Shown here: in pieces, positions 1 through 4,043 of the stretch
How positions within the stretch are numbered: the first letter of the stretch is position 1
Layout: every line of letters starts with the position of its first letter
NCBI GenBank assembly: GCA_934293575.1
Contig: CAKQYU010000019.1
Coordinates: 1-10,234 of the forward strand
DNA length: 10,234 nucleotides
Direction of reading: 5' to 3'
Source: an uncultured Lachnospiraceae bacterium
GTDB lineage: Bacteria; Bacillota; Clostridia; Lachnospirales; Lachnospiraceae
The notes under the pieces: generated by a model
The model's input: the letters and a program-made list of their open reading frames with translations, nothing else
What the model was told of the DNA's origin: nothing
Database searches by the model: none
Position numbers and translations under genes: made by a program

Positions 1-63
1 CTTGAGGTGGAAGTGCAGTAATGCATGTAGCTGACAAGTACTAATCGGTCGAAGGCTTAACTT
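1..63 (+). rRNA. 23S rRNA, 3' end (partial)
   Basis: The first ~60 bases match the conserved 3' end of bacterial 23S rRNA: the helix-forming 'gctgacaagtactaat', 'cggtcgaaggcttaac', and the terminal GGCTTAAC that pairs with the 5' end of the molecule. The gene begins upstream of the window. The end is placed by analogy with the E. coli 3' terminus and could be off by a few bases. Bases 64-140 contain no gene; they hold a short inverted repeat (AAGGTA/TACCTT, 122-136) and probably part of the 23S processing stem. No 5S rRNA fits before the first tRNA. Confidence 0.93.
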
Positions 64-140
64 TAAAAGTTTGCAAGTCTGATATGTGGAAAGATGGAAG
101 AAATCTTTGTATGAAGTTCTGAAGGTACATTACCTTTTAT

Positions 141-214
141 GGCCTGGTGGCTCAGTTGGTTAGAGCGCCGCCCTGTCACGGCGGAGGTCGTGGGTTCGAG
201 TCCCATCCGGGTCG
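141..214 (+). tRNA. tRNA-Asp(GTC), copy 1
   Basis: This is a full cloverleaf of 74 nt. The acceptor stem GGCCTGG/CCGGGTC pairs over seven positions with G-U wobbles, and the discriminator is G. The anticodon stem CCGCC/GGCGG carries loop CTGTCAC, giving anticodon GTC. The T arm is GTGGG-TTCGAGT-CCCAT. CCA is not encoded. It is base-for-base identical to the copy at 582-655. It is probably transcribed by read-through from the rRNA operon. Confidence 0.97.
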
Positions 215-229
215 TTATACTTAAGATAT

Positions 230-251
230 GAGGAAGGAATTCCTCTTTTTT
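230..251 (+). terminator. Terminator-like hairpin between tRNA-Asp and tRNA-Val
   Basis: GAGGAA (230-235), loop GGAA, TTCCTC (240-245), followed by six T residues (246-251). The stem is only 6 bp, so it may be a partial terminator, an attenuator or a processing signal rather than a full stop. It sits inside the 43-nt spacer between two tRNA genes; the equivalent spacer of the second Asp-Val pair lacks it. Confidence 0.5.
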
Positions 252-257
252 AACTTT

Positions 258-330
258 GGAATCTTAGCTCAGCTGGGAGAGCATCTGCCTTACAAGCAGA
301 GGGTCACAGGTTCGAGCCCTGTAGGTTCCA
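258..330 (+). tRNA. tRNA-Val(TAC), copy 1
   Basis: 73-nt cloverleaf. Acceptor GGAATCT/AGGTTCC, discriminator A, anticodon stem TCTGC/GCAGA with loop CTTACAA (anticodon TAC), and a fully paired T stem ACAGG/CCTGT. CCA is not encoded. It is identical to the gene at 697-769. Confidence 0.97.
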
Positions 331-375
331 CTTTTTTCTACTTATGAGCCTATGAGGCAGTGAATTTCATTATGT

Positions 376-448
376 GCCGATATGGCTCAATTGGCAGAGC
401 AGCTGATTTGTAATCAGCAGGTTGAGGGTTCGAGTCCCCCTATCGGCT
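376..448 (+). tRNA. tRNA-Thr(TGT)
   Basis: 73-nt cloverleaf with a perfect acceptor GCCGATA/TATCGGC, discriminator T, and anticodon stem GCTGA/TCAGC with loop TTTGTAA (anticodon TGT). The T stem reads GAGGG/CCCCC, which leaves an A-C mismatch at position 50:64. CCA is not encoded. Only four bases separate it from the following tRNA, so the two must be cut from one precursor. Confidence 0.95.
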
Positions 449-452
449 TTAT

Positions 453-526
453 GGACCATTAGCTCAGTTGGTTAGAGCAATCGGCTCATAACCGATCGGT
501 CCCGGGTTCGAGTCCCTGATGGTCCA
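453..526 (+). tRNA. tRNA with CAT anticodon: elongator Met, or Ile2
   Basis: 74-nt cloverleaf with a perfect acceptor GGACCAT/ATGGTCC, discriminator A, and anticodon stem ATCGG/CCGAT with loop CTCATAA (anticodon CAT). The fully paired first acceptor position argues against initiator tRNA-fMet. The sequence alone does not separate elongator Met from Ile2, whose C34 is modified to lysidine by TilS; its GGACC start and GGCTCATAACC core resemble the Ile2 type I recall from B. subtilis. The T stem CCGGG/CCCTG has a C-U mismatch at 50:64. Confidence 0.9.
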
Positions 527-539
527 TTTAAAAAAGTGC

Positions 540-568
540 TTTTCTTTTTAGAAAGTTTATGATATAAT
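540..568 (+). promoter_or_regulatory. Promoter inside the tRNA cluster, before the second tRNA-Asp
   Basis: A perfect TATAAT lies at 563-568 in a very AT-rich 55-nt gap, the largest AT-only stretch of the cluster. A weak -35 candidate TTTTCT (540-545) sits 17 bp upstream. Transcription would begin near 575, a few bases before tRNA-Asp at 582, which is the usual layout for a tRNA promoter. The -10 is convincing; the -35 is not. Confidence 0.55.
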
Positions 569-581
569 ATATCTTGGTTTT

Positions 582-655
582 GGCCTGGTGGCTCAGTTGG
601 TTAGAGCGCCGCCCTGTCACGGCGGAGGTCGTGGGTTCGAGTCCCATCCGGGTCG
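582..655 (+). tRNA. tRNA-Asp(GTC), copy 2
   Basis: This is an exact repeat of the 74-nt gene at 141-214, including acceptor GGCCTGG/CCGGGTC and anticodon loop CTGTCAC. Flanking bases differ from those of copy 1 on both sides. It is the first gene after the internal TATAAT box, so it probably heads a second transcription unit (Asp-Val-Leu-Arg). Confidence 0.97.
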
Positions 656-696
656 TTTGTGAGCAATCACAACGGCAATTACATATTGCTTCTTAT

Positions 697-769
697 GGAA
701 TCTTAGCTCAGCTGGGAGAGCATCTGCCTTACAAGCAGAGGGTCACAGGTTCGAGCCCTGTAGGTTCCA
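697..769 (+). tRNA. tRNA-Val(TAC), copy 2
   Basis: This is an exact repeat of the 73-nt gene at 258-330 (acceptor GGAATCT/AGGTTCC, anticodon loop CTTACAA). The 41-nt spacer that separates it from tRNA-Asp is unrelated to the 43-nt spacer of the first pair. Confidence 0.97.
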
Positions 770-775
770 TTAGAT

Positions 776-862
776 GCCGGCGTGGCGGAACTGGCAGACG
801 CACAGGACTTAAAATCCTGCGGGACTTATACTCCCGTACCGGTTCGATTCCGGTCGCCGGCA
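776..862 (+). tRNA. tRNA-Leu(TAA)
   Basis: 87-nt class II tRNA. Acceptor GCCGGCG/CGCCGGC, discriminator A, anticodon stem CAGGA/TCCTG with loop CTTAAAA (anticodon TAA), and a long variable arm built on CGGGA/TCCCG. Leu identity is supported by both the anticodon and the long variable arm. CCA is not encoded. Confidence 0.97.
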
Positions 863-877
863 TTTTTAATTGAATAT

Positions 878-951
878 GTGTGTGTAGCTCAGCTGGATAG
901 AGCACTTGGCTACGGACCAAGGTGTCGGGGGTTCGAATCCTCTCACGCACG
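878..951 (+). tRNA. tRNA-Arg(ACG)
   Basis: 74-nt cloverleaf. Acceptor GTGTGTG/CACGCAC (one G-U), discriminator G, anticodon stem CTTGG/CCAAG with loop CTACGGA (anticodon ACG, A34 expected to be edited to inosine by TadA), and T stem GGGGG/CCTCT with two wobble pairs. CCA is not encoded. It is the last gene of the cluster and faces the terminator at 966-1001. Confidence 0.96.
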
Positions 952-965
952 TTGTATTTAAGGTT

Positions 966-1001
966 GCGGAAGTCTTTATTTATGAGGCTTCCGCGATTTT
1001 T
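966..1001 (+). terminator. Intrinsic terminator of the rRNA/tRNA operon
   Basis: A 10-bp stem pairs GCGGAAGTCT (966-975) with AGGCTTCCGC (985-994), including one G-U, around a 9-nt loop. GA and five T residues follow (997-1001). It lies 14 nt after tRNA-Arg and ends the cluster. The reverse strand has no T run, so it works in one direction only. Confidence 0.9.
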
Positions 1002-1062
1002 AGGTTAACACTGTTTTCATGTTGACTTGTGTTGACCGTTCCATTTAAGATATTCATTGCAT

Positions 1063-1338
1063 TTATAAACTCATATCATCTTCATCCTCTGTCATAGTAT
1101 CAAGAATCATTTGTTTTATATCAAATATATTTGTGATGATTGTAGCATCCATACTTTCTTCGCAATTGATTAGCCAAGGGAACTCCTTGTGTATTCCCAG
1201 AGTAAAATCGATTCGTTCTGTTTTGGGCATTTCCCTTTTCGCAAATGATTTTACAAGATAATCTTGGATTTTATTTATATCATATTTTTCCTCTGAAACG
1301 ATTTTATCTTCATCAAGGGTGATTAACATTTTCATCAT
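1063..1338 (-). CDS. Small acidic hypothetical protein
   Basis: I do not recognise this 91-residue protein. The frame can be opened at a TTG at 1353, but an ATG at 1338 has a GAAGG ribosome site eight bases upstream, so 1338 is preferred. The product starts MMKMLITLDEDKIV, has a predicted helical stretch (YDINKIQDYLVKSFAKRE) and ends in a strongly acidic tail (TEDEDDMSL). There is no signal peptide or membrane segment, so it is probably cytoplasmic. It is divergent from the gene at 1409 with about 70 bp between start codons, and it converges on the tRNA cluster. No promoter stands out. Coding potential is supported by the ribosome site and plausible composition, not by a known family. Confidence 0.6.
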   Translation of the reverse strand: MMKMLITLDEDKIVSEEKYDINKIQDYLVKSFAKREMPKTERIDFTLGIHKEFPWLINCEESMDATIITNIFDIKQMILDTMTEDEDDMSL

Positions 1339-1408
1339 TGTTTTAACCTTCAATATTTAATTAGAGTGTAGCATACTTCGTTTTGTATAGATAGACCGAT
1401 TTTTTTCA

Positions 1409-1921
1409 ATGAAGGATAAATGGGATATAGAGTATGCAAAGGTAGAACAATTAGAAAAAATTGATTATGATGATTTGCATGAATTTGAGAACTTTGGAGG
1501 ATTATCAATTCCTTATAAACAAAAATATCTGAAAGATAATTATAAAATAAAACTTTTTATTCCTACGGAAAAGGAAGAAATTGAAATACATGCAAATGTA
1601 AAAGTTTCTGAAACAATGCAGGCAAATGTATTTATGACCTATAATCACGAAAGTAAAACATTGACGATGGAACCATTGAATATTACTGTGTGGAAAGAGG
1701 GAGAAGAACTTGCTTCACATTTTTACGATAAAGAGCATATTTACCAATACTTAGAAGATAATGAAATCTCAGAGTCGGATATCAGGGAATATCAAAAATA
1801 TATACTCTATGATGTTGTGCTTCAAACATGGATACAACGGGATGATAAAAAACGAAAGCTTTGTGAAGATGATTATAGGTATATGAATATAGCAGACAAT
1901 ACATTTTTATTAGAGGAATAA
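1409..1921 (+). CDS. Hypothetical protein, possibly 5'-truncated
   Basis: This encodes 170 residues, rich in Lys, Glu, Asp and Tyr, with no membrane segment or signal peptide. The N-terminal third (KVEQLEKIDYDDLHEFENFGG) is charged; the centre looks like beta-strands (YKIKLFIPTEKEEIEIHANVKV, then VFMTYNHESKTLTMEPLNITVW); the C-terminal part is helical (HIYQYLEDNEISESDIREY). No catalytic motif is visible and I do not recognise the family. The start is odd: the bases before ATG (gattttttca) contain no ribosome site, and a stop at 1388 leaves no alternative ATG, GTG or TTG start upstream. It may be leaderless, start elsewhere, or be a fragment. Base composition is very AT-rich (8 G+C in 1501-1560), unlike the genes after 3300. 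A good terminator follows the stop codon. Confidence 0.6.
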   Translation: MKDKWDIEYAKVEQLEKIDYDDLHEFENFGGLSIPYKQKYLKDNYKIKLFIPTEKEEIEIHANVKVSETMQANVFMTYNHESKTLTMEPLNITVWKEGEELASHFYDKEHIYQYLEDNEISESDIREYQKYILYDVVLQTWIQRDDKKRKLCEDDYRYMNIADNTFLLEE

Positions 1922-1934
1922 ATATAATTTACCG

Positions 1935-1961
1935 CGACCGGACACTCTCCGGTCGTTTTTT
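1935..1961 (+). terminator. Intrinsic terminator after the 170-aa hypothetical gene
   Basis: A perfect 8-bp stem CGACCGGA (1935-1942) / TCCGGTCG (1948-1955) around loop CACTC, followed by six T residues (1956-1961). It begins 13 nt after the stop codon. Confidence 0.92.
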
Positions 1962-2114
1962 CTTGAAATTTTATTTGCCGGGATGATATCATTAGATACG
2001 GAATGGGGAAATGCAATTGTTGCATTGCCGGCAGGTATTGTAACTGCCGGATATATGGATGAAATCCGTGATAAGTGTATTTGTCGAATTATAGAAGAAA
2101 AAATGTTATACTGA
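1962..2114 (+). pseudogene. Short ORF, probably the C-terminal remnant of a lost gene
   Basis: The frame is open from the terminator to TGA at 2112-2114 and gives protein-like sequence: from the only ATG (1983), MISLDTEWGNAIVALPAG, then a hydrophobic IVTAGY stretch, then a charged end (MDEIRDKCICRIIEEKMLY). The preceding codons (LFAG) continue the same pattern. There is no ribosome site before the ATG, and the terminator directly upstream would cut transcription, which is why a remnant is preferred over a 43-residue small protein. I do not recognise the parent family. Confidence 0.3.
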
Positions 2115-2136
2115 ATGGGGATAAAAATGTCGTTTA

Positions 2137-2145
2137 TGCTATAAT
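2137..2145 (+). promoter_or_regulatory. Extended -10 promoter of the NYN-domain gene
   Basis: TGCTATAAT (2137-2145) is a perfect TATAAT with the TGn extension that lets sigma-A promoters work with a poor -35. No good -35 box sits 16-18 bp upstream. Transcription would begin near 2152, about 38 nt before the start codon. Confidence 0.65.
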
Positions 2146-2174
2146 AAAAGAAAATTATGACTATTATATAAAAT

Positions 2175-2181
2175 AAAGGGG
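2175..2181 (+). promoter_or_regulatory. Ribosome binding site fixing the NYN gene start
   Basis: AAAGGGG ends eight bases before ATG at 2190 but only two bases before the in-frame TTG at 2184. The spacing selects the ATG. Confidence 0.75.
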
Positions 2182-2189
2182 TATTGTAT

Positions 2190-3158
2190 ATGGAGAAGAA
2201 AATTGCATTGTTAATTGATGCAGAAAATACAAGTGTCAAATATCTGGATAGTATCTTTATGGAGTTACGCAATTACGGAACAATAACTTACAAACGTATG
2301 TATGGGGATTTTACATCAAAATCGTTAAGCGAATGGAATCATAAAGCATTGTCGTATGCAATTGTACCGATTCAGCAACCGCGGTATTCAGCTGCGAAAA
2401 ATGCAGCGGATATTATGCTGGTAATTGATGCAATGGATATTTTATACACCAATAATGTAGATATCTTTTGTATTGTTTCTTCCGACAGTGATTTTACCAG
2501 ATTGGTAAATCGTTTGTGTGATGATGGTATGGAAGTAATCGGAATGGGAAAAAGTGATGCTTCCAAAACGTTGAAGGCAGCCTGTACCATTTTTAAAAAT
2601 CTAGAGATTATCTATGATGGTTTGGATGATGAATCCGAAAGCGAACAAAAGGTTTCGGAAGAACCGGTACATAAGACGATGGATATTGAGAAGAATATTG
2701 TGCCGTTAGCCGAGATTAAAAAGAGCATGATGGAGATTGTCAGGGAGAATGAGAATCAGAACAGTCAAACCGGGCTTGGAGGATTAAAAAGCAGTATTCA
2801 ACGGTTGTATAAGGATTTTGACGAACGGAACTATGGATATAATTCCATGACCAAATTCGTAAGCAATATGGAAGAATTTTCTGTAACACAGAAGGGTTCC
2901 ACGGTTTCTGTCTCAATAAACCGTGTAGATCTGAACGAAAAAAAGATAGAAAACTTTATCCGGGAAAATGTTAAAAAAGGCGCAATGGATTTAGGACATC
3001 TGGGACGAAAAATACATACGGAATATCCGGATTTTGATGTGAAAAGTTTTGGGTATTCACAGCTTGGAACTTTCATACAGAGTATTGATGGAATTATAGT
3101 GGAAAAGAATCGTGCCGGAACCGGAAAGACTGCCAGATTGGAAGACGGAAAGAGATAA
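2190..3158 (+). CDS. NYN-domain (PIN-like) protein with tandem OST-HTH/LOTUS-like domains
   Basis: 322 residues. Residues 4-143 form a NYN/LabA-like PIN-fold domain: LLIDAEN (D10, N13), MYGDF near 38-41, KNAADIMLVIDAMD (D74, D80) and IVSSDSDF (D99, D101) supply the acidic residues that bind metal in this nuclease superfamily. An acidic linker (about 144-170) follows. Residues ~172-244 and ~250-305 each look like an OST-HTH/LOTUS module: the first contains LKSSIQRLYKDFDERNYGY, the second LGRKIHTEYPDFDVKSFGY, both with the typical 'FGY/YGY' and a following FI/FV helix. Such modules bind RNA, so the protein is probably a cytoplasmic RNA-processing or RNA-regulating nuclease. That role is inferred from family; the substrate is unknown. 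It has its own promoter and terminators and is probably monocistronic. Confidence 0.88.
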   Translation: MEKKIALLIDAENTSVKYLDSIFMELRNYGTITYKRMYGDFTSKSLSEWNHKALSYAIVPIQQPRYSAAKNAADIMLVIDAMDILYTNNVDIFCIVSSDSDFTRLVNRLCDDGMEVIGMGKSDASKTLKAACTIFKNLEIIYDGLDDESESEQKVSEEPVHKTMDIEKNIVPLAEIKKSMMEIVRENENQNSQTGLGGLKSSIQRLYKDFDERNYGYNSMTKFVSNMEEFSVTQKGSTVSVSINRVDLNEKKIENFIRENVKKGAMDLGHLGRKIHTEYPDFDVKSFGYSQLGTFIQSIDGIIVEKNRAGTGKTARLEDGKR

Positions 3159-3182
3159 AACGGTTTGTAATGTATCCGTTTT
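3157..3182 (+). repeat. Inverted repeat overlapping the NYN gene stop codon
   Basis: AAAACGG (3157-3163) and CCGTTTT (3176-3182) can pair with a 12-nt loop. The left arm includes the last bases of the TAA stop. It precedes the true terminator and may shield the 3' end of the mRNA. A weak terminator on its own. Confidence 0.4.
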
Positions 3183-3184
3183 GG

Positions 3185-3213
3185 AAAATAGGACTTGAAA
3201 GTCCTATTTTTTT
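3185..3213 (+). terminator. Intrinsic terminator after the NYN gene
   Basis: AATAGGACT / AGTCCTATT with loop TGAA, extended by A-T pairs, followed by a run of seven T residues (3207-3213). Confidence 0.88.
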
Positions 3214-3221
3214 CTGATATA

Positions 3222-3237
3222 GTTAGTACGAACTAAC
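3222..3237. promoter_or_regulatory. Inverted repeat, candidate repressor operator upstream of the ABC transporter
   Basis: GTTAGT-ACGA-ACTAAC is a perfect 6-bp inverted repeat with a 4-bp spacer, flanked by AT-rich DNA. The size and symmetry are those of operators for dimeric TetR- or MarR-type regulators, which often control exporters. It lies ~23 bp upstream of the predicted -35. There is no regulator gene in the window. Confidence 0.45.
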
Positions 3238-3259
3238 CAATGTTTTATTATATTAACTA

Positions 3260-3288
3260 TTGATGTGGAATATATCATGTGTTAATAT
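3260..3288 (+). promoter_or_regulatory. Promoter of the ABC exporter operon
   Basis: TTGATG (-35, 3260-3265), a 17-bp spacer, and TAATAT (-10, 3283-3288). The leader would be ~40 nt. A second possible -10, TATAAT, lies at 3304-3309 but would leave only ~18 nt of leader and has a poor -35. Confidence 0.55.
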
Positions 3289-3298
3289 ATGAACACAT
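3277..3298. promoter_or_regulatory. Inverted repeat over the -10 box, candidate operator
   Basis: ATGTGTT (3277-3283) and AACACAT (3292-3298) form a perfect 7-bp inverted repeat with an 8-bp AT-rich spacer that contains most of the -10 hexamer. A protein bound here would block RNA polymerase. It differs in sequence from the repeat at 3222-3237. Confidence 0.45.
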
Positions 3299-3334
3299 AT
3301 TCATATAATCAATTGAAAGTGGGAGGATTGAATT

Positions 3335-4033
3335 ATGTTTTTGGAAATTAACAATTTGAAGAAAAGTTACGGAGAGAATGAAAGCCGGATTGATGTATTG
3401 AACGGTCTTTCATTTGGAATTGAAAAGGGTGAAATATGTGTATTATTAGGACCTTCCGGTTGTGGTAAATCCACTCTGTTAAATATTATCGGAGGAATTG
3501 ATACCGCTGATTCCGGTTACATTTCCATTGATGGAGAAAAGACAGAGGATATGAACGAGAAGAAGCTGACACTCTATAGAAGAAAACATTTAGGTTATGT
3601 ATTTCAGATGTATAATCTGATACCAAATCTAAATATTAAGGAAAATGTGGAAGTTGGAAAATACTTAAGTGATAATCCTTTGGATACAGATGAACTGTTA
3701 AAAACACTTGGTCTTTATGAGCATCGTCATAAATTACCGAATCAGTTATCCGGCGGACAGCAGCAAAGAACTTCTATTGGCCGTGCAATTATTAAAAATC
3801 CGGATATTTTATTGTGTGATGAGCCAACCGGTGCATTGGATTATAAGACTTCAAAAGAGATTTTGAAATTGATTGAGGAAGTAAATCAAAAATACGGAAA
3901 TACAATTGTTATGGTTACACATAATGATGCAATCAAGCAGATGGCAGACCGGGTTATTACGTTGCGTGATGGAATGATTCGAAAAAATTATGTAAATGAA
4001 ACGAAAGTTCCGGCAGCTGATTTGGATTGGTAG
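3335..4033 (+). CDS. ABC transporter ATP-binding protein, MacB/LolD type
   Basis: 232 residues, the normal length for this subfamily. All nucleotide-binding motifs are intact: Walker A GPSGCGKST (39-47), Q-loop Q91 (VFQMYNLIPNLN), signature LSGGQQQR (138-145), Walker B ILLCDEP (158-164) with catalytic E163, D-loop GALD, and switch H196 (VTHN). 'VFQxxNLIP' and 'EPTGALD' are characteristic of the MacB/LolD/FtsE group, whose partners are FtsX-like permeases working as exporters or mechanotransmitters rather than importers. The protein sits on the cytoplasmic face. GGGAGG is eight bases before the ATG. The next gene is its permease: the AGGAGG ribosome site of that gene overlaps this TAG stop, so the two are translated in step. 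The promoter region carries two inverted repeats. The substrate is not readable from the sequence. Confidence 0.95.
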   Translation: MFLEINNLKKSYGENESRIDVLNGLSFGIEKGEICVLLGPSGCGKSTLLNIIGGIDTADSGYISIDGEKTEDMNEKKLTLYRRKHLGYVFQMYNLIPNLNIKENVEVGKYLSDNPLDTDELLKTLGLYEHRHKLPNQLSGGQQQRTSIGRAIIKNPDILLCDEPTGALDYKTSKEILKLIEEVNQKYGNTIVMVTHNDAIKQMADRVITLRDGMIRKNYVNETKVPAADLDW

Positions 4034-4037
4034 GAGG
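4032..4037 (+). promoter_or_regulatory. Ribosome binding site fixing the permease start
   Basis: A perfect AGGAGG overlaps the TAG stop (4031-4033) of the ATPase gene and ends six bases before ATG 4044. This excludes the longer in-frame reading from 3996, which would add 16 residues encoded within the ATPase gene. Confidence 0.9.
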
Positions 4038-4043
4038 TGTAAC

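Noticed and set aside
527..560. Possible terminator after the CAT tRNA (A run, GTGC, T run).
   Set aside because: The only stem is AAAA/TTTT with no G-C pairs, too weak to end transcription.
574..950. Apparent proteins on both strands over the tRNA genes (99 aa plus strand; 73 aa minus strand containing 'ATGIEPV').
   Set aside because: They lie wholly on tRNA-Asp, -Val, -Leu and -Arg genes; the peptide is a well-known false product of translating conserved tRNA arms.
878..2114. Search for an attachment-site duplicate of the tRNA-Arg 3' end marking an integrated element.
   Set aside because: No second copy of the CCTCTCACGCAC region is seen in the window, and no integrase is encoded.
1910..2272. 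120-codon minus-strand frame, hydrophobic.
   Set aside because: It spans a terminator, the remnant ORF, a promoter and the start of the NYN gene, and its composition reflects AT-rich DNA.
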